Assembly (NCBI RefSeq): GCF_019697375.1
Contig: NZ_JAHCDI010000004.1
Span: 4,141,324 to 4,205,323 of the forward strand
Length of the DNA: 64,000 bases
Direction: 5' to 3'
From: Micromonospora tarapacensis
Lineage (GTDB): Bacteria > Actinomycetota > Actinomycetes > Mycobacteriales > Micromonosporaceae
A model generated the notes under the pieces. It saw nothing but the letters and a program-made list of their open reading frames with translations, searched no databases and was not told where the DNA came from. Numbering within the stretch: position 1 is the first letter of the stretch; each line of letters begins with the position of its first letter. The position numbers were made by a program, and so were the translations under genes. This document shows positions 26,139 to 35,958 of this stretch, in pieces.

Positions 26139-26678
26139 TCAGCCGATCTCGTAGTCGCTGATCCGCCAGCCGACCGTGGTCGGCCGAAGGGTGCAGACGA
26201 CGGTGTGGCGCTCCACCGGGCCGCGCCAGCCGTCGCGCCCCACCGGCTGGGTGGTGATCAGCGTGGCGTGGTGCCGCTGCTCATCGGTGTCCGGCGGGAG
26301 TGCGTCTCCGGCGTACGGGCCCACCTGGACCTCGGTGGAGGCGCGGTGAAGCGTCCACTCCTGCCACCGCGGTGTCTGGCGCACCGGGTCTCGGCTGGCC
26401 ACTGCGGCGGCCAGCGTGGCGTTCAGGTATGCGGCGCTCCGCTGGTAGGCGTTGGCCGGGTCCTGGTCGACGGTGGTGTCGATACGGTGCACGGTCGCGG
26501 CGAACGCCTCGCACACCGCTGGCGGATCGCGGTAGTCCATCGAGGGGTCGACAGCCAGGGAAGCGGGTGTCGCGGACGGCCGGGGCCGGGGCCGTGGGCT
26601 GGTCGCGGAACAGGCGCCAACCAATCCGGCGGTGAAAGCGACCGCCAGCAGAATGAGAACCCGACGGGTACGAATCAT
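26139..26678 (-). CDS. Lipoprotein, 179 aa
   Basis: A short basic leader and LILLAVAFTAGLVGAC (lipobox VGAC) mark a lipoprotein. After a Pro/Arg/Ser-rich linker comes a domain with DYRDPPAVCEAFAATVHRIDT and a C-terminal beta-rich VVCTLRPTTVGWRISDYEI. I place the start at ATG 26678; a GTG at 26693 overlaps the stop of the upstream frame and is also possible. It is predicted on the outer face of the membrane next to the wall hydrolase, so a role in the transfer channel is likely by context only. Confidence 0.65.
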   Translation of the reverse strand: MIRTRRVLILLAVAFTAGLVGACSATSPRPRPRPSATPASLAVDPSMDYRDPPAVCEAFAATVHRIDTTVDQDPANAYQRSAAYLNATLAAAVASRDPVRQTPRWQEWTLHRASTEVQVGPYAGDALPPDTDEQRHHATLITTQPVGRDGWRGPVERHTVVCTLRPTTVGWRISDYEIG

Positions 26679-26689
26679 GCTGACAACGC

Positions 26690-27323
26690 TCACGTCCGCC
26701 GGTTTCCGGCGGCGCTGCCGTAGCTTCCGTAGCGCCGCCGGTACCGCGGAATGAACGCGCCGGCCCCAGCCGCGGGTTCCGGTGCCGTTGCGGCTCTCGT
26801 TTGGCGAGCAAGCGAGCACGGACGTCGACGCCGATACGAGGTTCGGGCGTGACGGCAAACGCGAGGCCCAGAGGACAAAGCGGCTCACCGAACCCGTACG
26901 GGTCTACCACCCGTTCGGTGTAGGCCACCTCTTCGACCACTCCGGTGGCGGCGTCCCGTTCTCCGTCGGCGTCGTAGCCCACCAGGCGGACGTAGTCGCC
27001 GACCTGCACAGCAACGGCGTGCGCGTAGAGTCGCTCGGCCGAGGGGTGCTCCGTCGCCCGCGCGAACGCTTCCGCAGCCTGTCGCCGCCGCTGGGCAGTG
27101 CCGAGCCACCAGGCGTCGGGGAACGTTGATACAACTCGCCGACCTCAAGGGTGATCTTCTCGGCGCTGCGGGTATCTACCTCCCGTAACGCCTGTCGAGC
27201 AGCGGCCTCGGCGATCGAACCCAGGCACTCTGCCGGTTCAGACACGACCTGTCCACCGACCGCAGCAGCCATCGCGCGGGCGTCGCGCTGTGCAGCGTCG
27301 GCAAGGAGCCGCCACTCATCCAC
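26690..27323 (-). pseudogene. Gene broken by two apparent single-base losses, about 211 codons when joined
   Basis: Reading starts at GTG 27323 (MDEWRLLADAAQRDARAM). Near 27127 the sensible frame changes from ELYQ to PDAWWLGTAQ, and near 26770 it changes again, to AGAFIPRYRRRYGSYGSAAG before a TGA that overlaps the next gene. Adding one C to the run CCCC at the first site and one G to GGGG at the second restores one continuous protein (YQRSPDAWW and RLGAGAFIPRY). The joined product is soluble, helical first and then an SH3-like stretch (VQVGDYVRLVGYDADG). The gene is either decayed or misread in homopolymers. Function unknown. Confidence 0.6.
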
Positions 27324-27408
27324 GGCGCCCAGCTTGCGATGGCCCCATCGGCCGGACGGTGAGCCGTCTGCCGTATCGCCATCGTGTCCACCGCAACTGG
27401 CGGTCAGG

Positions 27409-27441
27409 GCTACCCCTAGCTCCCGTAGCGCTGCCGCTAAC
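27409..27441. promoter_or_regulatory. GCTAC/GTAGC operator-like cluster in the divergent promoter region
   Basis: The 209-base gap between the minus operon (GTG 27323) and the plus T4SS operon (ATG 27533) holds GCTACCCCTAGC at 27409-27420. It is followed at 27422-27441 by CCCGTAGCGCTGCCGCTAAC, which matches a stretch before the gene at 46995 at 19 of 20 positions in the same orientation relative to the gene. More GTAACC/GTAGC half-sites follow to about 27463. This is the best candidate for a switch controlling both transfer operons. Confidence 0.55.
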
Positions 27442-27532
27442 TCCGGCGGTAACCGTAGCGGCCCCGCGCCCCCACGAACGTCTCCGGCAGCGGCCCAAAC
27501 GAGGCCGCATTCGTATGTCGGAGGAAATCACC

Positions 27533-27829
27533 ATGGTCCTCAAGCTGTACGTTGCCGGCCAAGCGGTGCTCGCCGCAGACGCCCCGAACCCGGCTCCGTC
27601 GCCACCGCCCGGGATGCAGGATGTAGCCAACTCTTTCCTCGGCTGGGGAAAGTGGATCTTGCTGGTTGCCGGCGTCCTCGGATTCATGATCTGCGCCGGA
27701 ATGATGATCATCGGCCGGCGCAACCGTTCGCAGACCGCCGTGGACGGTGCGGCCGGCGTGCCCTGGGTACTCGCCGGGCTGGCGTTGACCAGCCTGGCCG
27801 CCGGCATCGCGACGGTGGCGCTGACATGA
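27533..27829 (+). CDS. Small two-helix membrane protein, VirB2/TrbC-like, 98 aa
   Basis: The ATG at 27533 is preferred over one 18 bases upstream because GGAGGAAAT sits directly before it. The protein has a short leader, a Pro-rich stretch (APNPAPSPPPGMQ), and two hydrophobic segments (WILLVAGVLGFMICAGMMI and PWVLAGLALTSLAAGIATVAL) separated by a basic loop. This is the layout of conjugative pilin or TrbC-like subunits. It is the first gene of the T4SS operon and its stop overlaps the next ATG. Confidence 0.68.
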   Translation: MVLKLYVAGQAVLAADAPNPAPSPPPGMQDVANSFLGWGKWILLVAGVLGFMICAGMMIIGRRNRSQTAVDGAAGVPWVLAGLALTSLAAGIATVALT

Positions 27830-28602
27830 GCCGTCCACGTTTTCAGCACGCGGCTCCCCGGCGTCGCATCCGGCCCCTGGCCATCACCACGGCCGGGTTG
27901 GCCCTGCTCGTGCTGGCGTCGCTCGCGGTTGCCCGCAGCAGCGACAACCCAAGCCACCAGCAGACCTTGCCCGAGCAGCAGCTCGTCACGGTGCACCCGC
28001 CGGCCGCCGATCAGGCGTCCCCGGTGCCGCAACAGGTGGCCGTAGATTTCGCCTGGCCGACCGATCTGACCTGGATCAACGTGGCCGGGCTCGATCTGCC
28101 CGTCTCCGCCACGGCGGGTCCGCGCGACCTGGCCGATGGGCGGGCACGGAGCTTCGCCCACACACTGTCCGGTGCCGTTCTCGCGACGCTGCACCTGCTG
28201 GTCCGCACCAGCCCGCAGGTGGGCCCACGGGTCTGGGAACCGACGCTGCGCGAGCAGGTCGTCGGGCCGGACGTCGCCGCGTACGTCGACGCCGTGGCCC
28301 AGGACTACGCCGTCGCACGTGAGCAGTTGCAGATTCCCTACGGCGACCCGCTGGCTCCCATCTACGCCTCGATCGCCGGCGTACGGATCGACTCCTACCA
28401 CCCGCAGGCGGTCGGCCTGCGGCTGCTCATCGAGGCGCCAGACGGTGACGGCGGCGTCGCCCGCGCCGCCACCATCGTGCAGGTCTCCTGGTCAGGTACG
28501 GACTGGCAGCTAATCGCCCCACCACGCGGCGACTGGTCCACGGTGCGCGCCCTGGTCGGCCCCGCCGTCGTCCGCGGCTACACGCCGCTGCCGGGCAGGT
28601 AG
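27826..28602 (+). CDS. VirB8/TcpC-like transfer-channel protein, 258 aa
   Basis: A basic cytoplasmic N-terminus precedes one membrane helix (LAITTAGLALLVLASLAVA). The remaining 200 residues are extracytoplasmic with an alpha+beta NTF2-like pattern: SFAHTLSGAVLATLHLLVRT as the long helix, then strands ending VSWSGTDWQLIAPP. VirB8/TcpC proteins form the scaffold of the conjugation channel in the envelope. ATGA overlap with the pilin-like gene and a 3-base gap to the next gene place it firmly in the T4SS operon. Confidence 0.75.
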   Translation: MSRPRFQHAAPRRRIRPLAITTAGLALLVLASLAVARSSDNPSHQQTLPEQQLVTVHPPAADQASPVPQQVAVDFAWPTDLTWINVAGLDLPVSATAGPRDLADGRARSFAHTLSGAVLATLHLLVRTSPQVGPRVWEPTLREQVVGPDVAAYVDAVAQDYAVAREQLQIPYGDPLAPIYASIAGVRIDSYHPQAVGLRLLIEAPDGDGGVARAATIVQVSWSGTDWQLIAPPRGDWSTVRALVGPAVVRGYTPLPGR

Positions 28603-28605
28603 GCC

Positions 28606-29949
28606 ATGTGCGACGCATGGGACCTCAAGTGCCAGTTCAAGGAGGGCGCGACCGAAGTCGCTGGGGCGGTCGCCGACAGCATGATCGGGCATCTCGCCGC
28701 CCTGATCAGCGAGGCGCAGTCCACCCTGATCACGTCAACGGTGACCTGGTGGCTGTACCTGCCACCGGTCGACGTCGAGCATGCACCAGCGGCGCGAACC
28801 CTCCAGCAATGGATGCTGCCGTTCGCCCTGCTGGTCTCCATCGGCGGCATCATGTGGCAGTCGCTCCTGCTGATCATCAACAGGAAGGGGGAACCGCTTG
28901 TCGCGGTCGTGAAAGGGCTGTTCACGACCGCGCTGTTCGGAGCAGTGAGCCTCACCGGTACCCAGATGCTGCTCAGGGCGTGCGAGTCCTACACCGAATG
29001 GGTCCTCACCTCGGGCCTGGGCTGCGCCTCAGGCATCGGACAGGACCCAGGCTGCAAGACCAACGCGCTCGCCGAGCGGATGCAGCTGATGCTGCTTCCG
29101 GCCGGCCCCAACATCGGCAGCATCCTGGTGGTCGTCGTGGGCCTGGTCGTCCTCGTCGCGACCATCATGCAGGCGATGCTGCTGCTGTTCCGCAACGGCG
29201 CCATCATCATCCTCGCCGGGATGCTGCAACTCGCCGCCAGCGGCAGCTTCACCGCCGCCACGAGTAACTGGCTGCGACGGGTACTCGGCTGGCTGCTCGC
29301 ACTGACCTTCTACGAGCCGTTCGCCGCCACCTCCTACGCGGTCGCGTTCATGCTCATCGGCGACCGCTCAAACCGGGACATCTCCACCTGGTTCACCGGC
29401 GCCGGCATGCTCGGACTGACCCTCGTCGCGCTGCCAGCCATGATGAAGTTCTTCAACTGGACGGTGGGCGCGGTCCAGCAGTCCGGTAACTCGGCGGGAA
29501 TGCTGGCCGCTGCCGGCGCTGCTGGCCTCCACGCGGTGGCTTCGAGCCGTGGCTCGTCCGGCATGACCGCAGCGGACTACGCCCGGGACATGGACCGCCG
29601 CAACCCGCCGCCCTCCGGCAGCAACGGCGACAGCGGCTCGGGGACTCCCCGACCGACGCCGCCGACGTTCAACGGTCCGACTCCCACCGCCAGCGCCACC
29701 CCGTCGGCGGGCACCACGACGGCAACCACCGCGAGCACCGCAGCCGGTAACGCCACAACGGCGACGACCGCCAGCAGCAGCGCCGCAGCCGGTGCCGGTG
29801 CCGGTGCCGGTGCCGGTGCGGTCGGGGCATCCGCCGCCGCAGGTCCCGCCGCGCCCATCGTCGCCGGTGTCGTCGTCGGCGCCCAGGTCGCGGGCGCGGC
29901 GGTCAAGTCAGCGTCGAACACAGCCACCCGTTCGACGGAAGACAGGTGA
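28606..29949 (+). CDS. VirB6/TrbL-like polytopic channel protein, 447 aa
   Basis: At least six hydrophobic segments lie between about 70 and 290 (for example FALLVSIGGIMWQSLLLII, ILVVVVGLVVLVATIMQAML, GMLGLTLVALPAMMKFF). The last 130 residues are a low-complexity Ser/Thr/Ala/Gly tail that includes a (Gly-Ala)n run encoded by tandem GGTGCC repeats near 29791-29820. The architecture fits VirB6/TrbL channel proteins. It overlaps the next gene by GTGA. Confidence 0.8.
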   Translation: MCDAWDLKCQFKEGATEVAGAVADSMIGHLAALISEAQSTLITSTVTWWLYLPPVDVEHAPAARTLQQWMLPFALLVSIGGIMWQSLLLIINRKGEPLVAVVKGLFTTALFGAVSLTGTQMLLRACESYTEWVLTSGLGCASGIGQDPGCKTNALAERMQLMLLPAGPNIGSILVVVVGLVVLVATIMQAMLLLFRNGAIIILAGMLQLAASGSFTAATSNWLRRVLGWLLALTFYEPFAATSYAVAFMLIGDRSNRDISTWFTGAGMLGLTLVALPAMMKFFNWTVGAVQQSGNSAGMLAAAGAAGLHAVASSRGSSGMTAADYARDMDRRNPPPSGSNGDSGSGTPRPTPPTFNGPTPTASATPSAGTTTATTASTAAGNATTATTASSSAAAGAGAGAGAGAVGASAAAGPAAPIVAGVVVGAQVAGAAVKSASNTATRSTEDR

Positions 29950-31451
29950 TCGGGATGCCTGCCGATTCCCCTGTCAACGAGACACGCATGTACGGCGGAT
30001 GGCGCCGGGCCAGAAACCTGGGCCTGTTTGGGCTCGGCTTCGGCCAGACGATGGTGGTGCTCGCGGCGATGACCGTCGCCCTGATCACGGTGTCGGTGAG
30101 TCTCGCCGCCGTCGCCGTGGTCGGACCGGTCTGCCTGATCATCATCATCGGCAACGTCGCTCAGTGGGACGGTGTGTCGCTGGCGCAGGCGCTTGTGCAG
30201 CGCTTCCGCTGGGTCACCGGTACCGCCCGTGGTCGGACGAGCTACCGCGGCGGTGTGATGTCGGCCGAGGAGCACGCCTGGCAGTTGCCCGGCGTGCTCG
30301 CCCCGACCGTGCTGTTGTCGGCCAACGACGGCCACGACGGCACCTACGGCGTGGTGTGGCATCGCCGGCTCGGAACCATGACGGTCACCTTGCGCTGCGC
30401 CGCCCAGTCCACCTGGCTGGCCGACGCGGAGGCGGCAACCGCGTGGGTGTCGAACTGGGGCGGCTGGCTGGCCGGGCTCGGCCACGTCCCGATGGTGCGG
30501 TGGGTCGCGGTCACCGTGGACACCGCGCCGGACTCCGGTACCCGGCTGGCCGACTACATCACCGGACGGCTGGCCCCGGACGGGCCAGCGGCGGCATTAC
30601 GGGTCCTCCAGCAGCTCGTCGCCGCCGCTCCGCAGGCCGCTGCCGACGTGCAGACGACCGTGTCGATCACGTTCGACCCGGCCGTGTCACCGGCCCGGCC
30701 CAAGACGGTTCCGGAGTGCCTCACGGAGGTCGACCGCGCCCTGCCCGGCTTGCAGGACGCCCTGGCCGGGTGCGGGCTGACCGTTCTGGGCCGGGCCACC
30801 GCCACGGAGATCGCGGGGATCGTTCGGCACTGCTACGACCCGAGCAGCCGGGGCGACGTGACCCGGCTGCTCAGCGCCGATCCTGACGCCGCGGCCGACC
30901 TGCTGGACTGGAGCAACGCCGGCCCAGTCGCCGCTCAGGAGCACACCGACCGATACGAACACGACGGCGCCACCAGCGTCACCTGGGCGTGGCACGAGGC
31001 GCCGCGCCAGCCCGTCACCCATCACGTGCTCGCCCGGCTGCTCGCCCCCGGCGACCACCCGAAACGGGTCACGCTGATGTACCGGCCGCTGACCGCCGCG
31101 CAGGCCGCTGGCGAGGTCGAACGTCAGGTCAACGCGGCCCAGTTCCGCAGCGCCTACCGGCGAGCCCGCAAGCTCGACCCCACCGCAAGGGATCTCGCGG
31201 ACCACGAGCAGGCCGCACAAGCCGCGCGAGAAGAGGCACTCGGAGCCGGCGTTGGCCTGATCAGCCTCTGGGTGACCACCACCGTGCTCGACCCGGCCGA
31301 CCTTGGCCGTGCCGTCGCCGACGTGGAGAGCCGCGCGGACACCTGCAAGGTCAGGCTGCGCCGCCTGTGGCGCTCCCAGGCCGCCGGATTCGCGGTCACT
31401 CTGCCGACCGGGATCTGCCCGCCCGTGCTGTCCCAGCAATGGCCGCACTGA
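29946..31451 (+). CDS. SCO6880-family T4SS protein, 501 aa
   Basis: The start GTG 29946 overlaps the previous stop. Two membrane helices (TMVVLAAMTVALITVSVSL and AVVGPVCLIIIIGNV) are followed by a large cytoplasmic domain beginning RFRWVTGTARGRTSYRGG. That domain resembles the N-terminal part of VirB4-type proteins and is typical of the actinobacterial SCO6880 family. No Walker motif is present. It precedes the separate VirB4 ATPase, so the pair probably corresponds to a VirB3-VirB4 N-domain and VirB4 motor. Confidence 0.82.
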   Translation: MIGMPADSPVNETRMYGGWRRARNLGLFGLGFGQTMVVLAAMTVALITVSVSLAAVAVVGPVCLIIIIGNVAQWDGVSLAQALVQRFRWVTGTARGRTSYRGGVMSAEEHAWQLPGVLAPTVLLSANDGHDGTYGVVWHRRLGTMTVTLRCAAQSTWLADAEAATAWVSNWGGWLAGLGHVPMVRWVAVTVDTAPDSGTRLADYITGRLAPDGPAAALRVLQQLVAAAPQAAADVQTTVSITFDPAVSPARPKTVPECLTEVDRALPGLQDALAGCGLTVLGRATATEIAGIVRHCYDPSSRGDVTRLLSADPDAAADLLDWSNAGPVAAQEHTDRYEHDGATSVTWAWHEAPRQPVTHHVLARLLAPGDHPKRVTLMYRPLTAAQAAGEVERQVNAAQFRSAYRRARKLDPTARDLADHEQAAQAAREEALGAGVGLISLWVTTTVLDPADLGRAVADVESRADTCKVRLRRLWRSQAAGFAVTLPTGICPPVLSQQWPH

Positions 31452-31482
31452 CCCCTTCCCCATTTCCTCAGGAGCATTTCCG

Positions 31483-32937
31483 ATGAAATCTGTCGATATT
31501 GACGTGCCCTCGTTCGGCCCTATCGCGCCGTCGTGGGGCTGGCGTCGACCGGGTGCAGGCCGAGCCGTACACGTAGCACCCGGCACCGAGTACCAGGCCA
31601 CCACCGTCCAGGCCGCCGGCCTGTACCCGTTCACCGCCGGCTCCGGCTCGCCCTTGTTGGGTGTGCCGATCGGCCGTCACCAGCTCTGGGGCGAGTCCGT
31701 GCTCCTCGACCCGTTCGAGTGGCTCAACGCAGGGTTGATCACCAACACGGGAATGTTCGTGCTCGGCCAGCCGGGCGCCGGCAAGAGCGCGCTGGCCAAA
31801 CGCCTGGTCATGGGGATGGCTGCCACCGGTGCTCAAGTTTTGATTTTGGGTGATACCAAGCCTGACTACTCCAGAGTCGTGCAGCACCTTGACGGCCAGG
31901 TCATCCGGGTCGGCAGAGGAATGGACCGCATCAACCCGCTCGACGCCGGTCCGCTCGGCACGGCGCTGTCGCGGATGACCGGAGCGGACGCCGACCAACT
32001 CCGGCTGGAAGTGCGCGGGCGGCGGCTCACCCTACTCATCGCCCTATGCACCCTGGTTCGAGACGGAGGGCGGGTCAGCAACACCGAGGAGGTCGTACTC
32101 GGTCGGGTAGTGGACCTGCTGGCCGAGCGCCGTGTCGTCGACCCGGTGATCCCCGACGTGCTGGCGGTGCTCGAACAAGGGCCGGACACGATCCGGGCCG
32201 CCGCACGGGCCACCTCCCTGGCCGACTACCGCCGCCGGATCGACGACCTCGTCGCCACCCTCCGGCTGTTGTGCGAAGGCACCCTCGCCGGTGTCTTCGA
32301 CGCCGCCACCTCCACCCCGATCGACCTGTCTGCCAAGGCGGTCAGCATCGACATCTCCCGGGTGGCAGCCGCAGGCGACAAGCTCGTCGCCGCCGCGATG
32401 CTCTCCACCTGGAGTTACGGGTACGCCGTCATCGACGCCGCGGCCGTACTCGCCGACCAGGGCCTCGCCCCGAGGCGGCGGCACCTCGCGGTCATGGACG
32501 AGCTGTGGCGGGTGCTACGGGGAGCGCCGGGGCTAGTCGAGCCGGCAGACGCCCTCACCCGGCTGTCCCGCAACCTCGGCGTCGCGCAGATCATGCTCAC
32601 CCACTCCTTGGACGACCTCGACGCGCTCGCCACCGACGAGGACAGGGCCAAGGGCCGCGGCATGGCCGAACGGTGTGCCATCAAGATCCTTGCCGCGCTT
32701 CCTGGTCGGGAACTGGACCGGATTGGCCAGATGGTCCGCCTCTCCGGTCCTGAGCGGGAGATGGTCGCCTCCTGGGCCGCCCCGGAAGCCCTGGTACCCG
32801 GTGCGACGCATCCCGGCCGCGGGAAGTACCTCGTCAAGACCGGCGAGCGGGCTGGCATGCCGGTCGCGCTGCACCTGGTCGGCGATGAGCTGTCGCTGTA
32901 CGACACCGACGCGGCGGTGCGGGCGGGTGCCCGATGA
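31483..32937 (+). CDS. VirB4-like conjugation ATPase, 484 aa
   Basis: AGGAG sits eight bases before the ATG. Walker A is GQPGAGKSALAK at about 95-106, followed by QVLILGDTKPDYSRV. The Walker B region is RRHLAVMDELWRVL near 340, and a VirB4/TraC-type motif LTHSLDDLDAL is followed by an RxxR-like segment. The protein is shorter than full VirB4 because its N-terminal part is supplied by the SCO6880 neighbour. It energises assembly of the transfer channel. The last codons overlap the ATG of the coupling-protein gene. Confidence 0.88.
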   Translation: MKSVDIDVPSFGPIAPSWGWRRPGAGRAVHVAPGTEYQATTVQAAGLYPFTAGSGSPLLGVPIGRHQLWGESVLLDPFEWLNAGLITNTGMFVLGQPGAGKSALAKRLVMGMAATGAQVLILGDTKPDYSRVVQHLDGQVIRVGRGMDRINPLDAGPLGTALSRMTGADADQLRLEVRGRRLTLLIALCTLVRDGGRVSNTEEVVLGRVVDLLAERRVVDPVIPDVLAVLEQGPDTIRAAARATSLADYRRRIDDLVATLRLLCEGTLAGVFDAATSTPIDLSAKAVSIDISRVAAAGDKLVAAAMLSTWSYGYAVIDAAAVLADQGLAPRRRHLAVMDELWRVLRGAPGLVEPADALTRLSRNLGVAQIMLTHSLDDLDALATDEDRAKGRGMAERCAIKILAALPGRELDRIGQMVRLSGPEREMVASWAAPEALVPGATHPGRGKYLVKTGERAGMPVALHLVGDELSLYDTDAAVRAGAR

Positions 32938-32997
32938 GCGGCATCCGCAGCCAGCAGCCGATCTATCCGCGCGGTAGCGCGGGCGGATACCCCCTAG

Positions 32998-33932
32998 GTG
33001 GTGTCCTGCGGATCATGGAGTGCGGTCGGGTACGGCACGGAGCCAGTCGAGCATCTCGATGAGGTCCAGTGTGGCTTCGTAGCTCTCGATGAGCTTGTCG
33101 TACCTGGTCGCCAGGCCTCGCCAGTGTTTGCGTCGACCGAAGCCACGTTCGACCTGGTTGCGGTGGGTGTATGCGCTGGTGTCGAAGTCTGGGGGACGGC
33201 CGCCTGATGATCCTTTCCTTGTCCGGTTGGCTTTCTGGTCGGCGCGTTCGGGGATCACGGCGGCAATCTTGCGGGCCCGCAACGCGGCCCGGTTCGCCTT
33301 GGACGAGTACGCCTTGTCCGCGGTCAGCGAGTCCGGACGCTTACGGGGACGACCGACGCCGCCGGGCCGGGTCACGGCGATCTGATCCAACAAGGGCACC
33401 AGTTGCTTGGTATCGGAGGCCTGGCCCGGGGTGATCCGCGTGGCGAGCGAACGGCCTCGCCCGTCGGCCATAGTGTGCACCTTCGTGGTCAACCCTCCCC
33501 GGGAACGACCCAGACCCTGACGTGCCTGCGAATCGGTGGTGGTGAGCCCCCTTTACGGGCACCGGCGGCGTGCTGGTGAGCGCGCACGACCGTGGAATCG
33601 GCCTGAGCGTCCCAGTCGATGTCACCGTCAGCCTCAGCCAACGCGACCACCTGCTGCTTGAGCCGGGTCCAGGTGCCGTCGGCAGCCCACCGGCGAAACC
33701 GTTCATGACTGGTCTTCCACGGCCCGTACCGCTCGGGCATGTCCCGCCACGGCGACCCGGTCCGTTTCACCCAGCAGATCCCGTTGATCACCTGCCGGTG
33801 ATCACGCCACTGCCCACCACGACGGGACTGCGCGGGCAGCAACGGCTCCAACACCGCCCACTCGGCATCAGTCAAATCAAAACGCGCCACGACCAGAACA
33901 ACGAACCACCACCAAGATCCGCCGGACACCAC
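32998..33932 (-). mobile_element. IS5-type insertion sequence, 935 bp
   Basis: Terminal inverted repeats of 17 bp (32998-33014 and 33916-33932) match at 16 positions and begin GTGGTGTCC. The element is flanked by the direct repeat CTAG (32994-32997 and 33933-33936), matching the YTAR-type target of IS5 relatives. It carries one transposase in two overlapping frames on the minus strand. Excision restores the coupling-protein reading frame, which proves the exact borders. Confidence 0.93.
33013..33890 (-). CDS. IS5-family transposase, made by -1 frameshift
   Basis: The first frame (from about GTG 33890, VARFDLTDAEWAVLEPLL) contains the N-terminal DUF4096-like domain and the first catalytic Asp in WDAQADSTVVRAHQ. 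The second (ending at 33013) holds the DDE domain: LTADKAYSSKANRAALRARKI with the second Asp, and the RNQVERGFGRRKHWRGLATRYDK segment with the Glu. The frames meet at AAAGGGGGC (complement of about 33546-33554), a slippery run of the kind used for programmed -1 shifting in this family. All catalytic residues are present. Confidence 0.85.
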
Positions 33933-35745
33933 CTAGCGCCGTGGCTGATCCTGGGCGCGTGCGCCGCCGCCGCAGGGTTGACCTGGATGGCGTGGCTGGC
34001 CGGACGCCTCGCCGCCGTGGTGTCCGGGCGCCCGTGGGACACCGGCCCGCCCTTCGGCTGGGACTTCACCGGCCGACTGCTCGACCAGGACTGGCAGCAC
34101 CTGTGGCCCGGCGTGCCGCCGCTACGGGTAGCGCTCATCTACGCGCTGATGCTCACCGCGACCGTGGTGCCCGGCTTCTGGGGTGGGCGTGGTGGCAGGC
34201 CCGCCGGCCGCAGGCCGGAGACCCGTTGCCGTCCCTCGCCCGCGCTCACGACGTCGACGAACTCATCGGCGCCACCGCGCTACGTCGGGCGCAACGGCTC
34301 CGGCCGAGCCTCGCCGGACGCGACCCGAAGCAGGTGCTGGCCGCCGCGATCGGCATCGCGCTCGGACCGCTCGTCACCGTCAGTCGGCGACGTGGCCCGG
34401 TACTTCGGTCCAGTTGGGAGGACGTCATCCTCGCCGTAATGGCGCCCCGGGCGGGTAAGACGACCAGCCTCGCCGTCCCCCCGATCCTGGACGCACCGGG
34501 GCCGGTGCTCGCCACGAGCAACCGCTCCGATCTGTGGGCCGCGACCGCCCGAGCCCGCCAGCGGGTCGGCCGGGTCTGGCCGTTCGACCCGCAGCGGGTC
34601 ACCCGCCAGCCCCAAACCCTCTGGTGGGATCCGCTCGCCACGATCAACGGGGTCGAGGACGCCGCGCGGCTGGCCGACCACTTCATCCAGGAGATCCGCG
34701 GCGTAGGCTCCTCCGACCCGTTCTGGCCGCTCGCCGCCGGGGACCTACTCACCTGCCTCTTCCTAGCCGCAGCCAACTCCGGCGGCACCCTCACAGACGT
34801 CCAAGCCTGGCTGTCCGACGTCACCAGCCGCGAGCCGGTGACGCTGCTGCGCGCCGCCGGATACCCGCAGGCCGCCCGGTCGCTCGCCGGTCGGCAGGGC
34901 GGCGCCCCGGAGACCAGGGACGGCGTTTACGAGACCGCGCGCACCGCCGCCCGCTGCCTGTCCGACCCGGACATCATGGCCTGGGTCACCCCACCGGCAA
35001 GCAACATCGACCGCCTCGACGTAACCACGTTCCCGACCTCCCGTGACACCCTCTACCTGCTCAGCAAGGAAGGCGCGGGGGCGGCGGCTCCCCTGGTCGC
35101 CGCCCTCACCGACGCGGTGTTCCGCACCGCCGTAGTGCACGCTGAAGCCGCTGGTGGCCGCATCGACCCGCCTGTACTGGCAGTGCTCGACGAGGCAGCC
35201 AACATCTGCAAGATCAACGATCTGCCCCAGCTCTACAGCCACCTCGGTGGCCGAGGCGTCATCCCGATCACGATCATCCAGAACATCGCCCAAGGCCAGG
35301 GCGTGTGGGGCGAACGCGGCATGACCGCCCTGTGGAGCGCCGCCACCATCAAGCTCATCGGCGCCGGACTGGATGACGCCCGCCACGCCGAAGACGTCTC
35401 CCGCCTCATCGGCGACCACGACGTCGCGGTGACCTCGATCAACCGGGACGGCAACGGCCACACCAGCTACTCCACCAGCGTCCAACGGCGACGGATCTTG
35501 GAACCAGGCGACCTGCGGGCCCTCAAGCGCGGACGGGCGATCCTGCTGGCAACCGGCGCCCGCGCCGCCATGATCGACCTGATGCCGTGGTACAGCGGCG
35601 AACACGCCGACACCATCGGTGCGGACACCGCCACCAGTGTCGAAGCCATCACCCGAACCGCCCGCGCAGACCTCGCCGCCGGCCGAAAGGACGACAACCG
35701 GCCGAGCCTGGACTTGCCGCTCCCTGACGACGGCAGGGACGCGTC

Positions 35746-35958
35746 ATGAACGACCACTCATCCCGGCTCTCAGCCGACCTGCGCTGGGTGGAGGCGATGC
35801 TCGCCAACCTCCAACAGCAGATCGACCAGCTCGCCGGTGAACTCCGGGCGCTCGACAACCTCCTGCACGCCCACACCCTCGCGTCGCTGGGCCGGGAACC
35901 GGCCGCGGACGCCGCTCTCACGCCGGACCAGTACCAGGAGACCGACGATGGCCGCTGA
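35746..35958 (+). CDS. Small coiled-coil protein, 70 aa
   Basis: The ATG overlaps the stop of the coupling-protein gene (ATGA). Residues about 8-45 (LRWVEAMLANLQQQIDQLAG ...) have a heptad pattern of a short coiled coil, followed by an acidic tail. Its stop overlaps the primase start. It is probably a partner or adaptor for the coupling protein or the primase; no family recognised. Confidence 0.65.
   Translation: MNDHSSRLSADLRWVEAMLANLQQQIDQLAGELRALDNLLHAHTLASLGREPAADAALTPDQYQETDDGR

Larger units (their letters stand above)
32934..35749 (+). pseudogene. VirD4/TraG-like coupling protein gene, interrupted by an IS and one frameshift
   Basis: The ATG at 32934 encodes MSGIRSQQPIYPRGSAGGYP and then runs into an inserted element. 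Removing 32998-33932 plus one CTAG copy rejoins the frame exactly (GGYP-LAPWLILGAC), followed by two membrane helices. Near 34178 the frame moves from VPGFWG to WAWWQARRPQ; one extra G in GGGG repairs it. The rest is an intact ATPase: Walker A-like APRAGKTTS, Walker B VLAVLDEAANICK, and TIIQNIAQGQGVWGE. This protein would bring DNA to the T4SS. As read, no membrane-anchored product can be made, so transfer may be blocked in this copy. Confidence 0.82.

Noticed and set aside
29790..29820. GGTGCC hexamer array
   Set aside because: It encodes the Gly-Ala tail of the VirB6-like protein in frame, so no separate feature was called.
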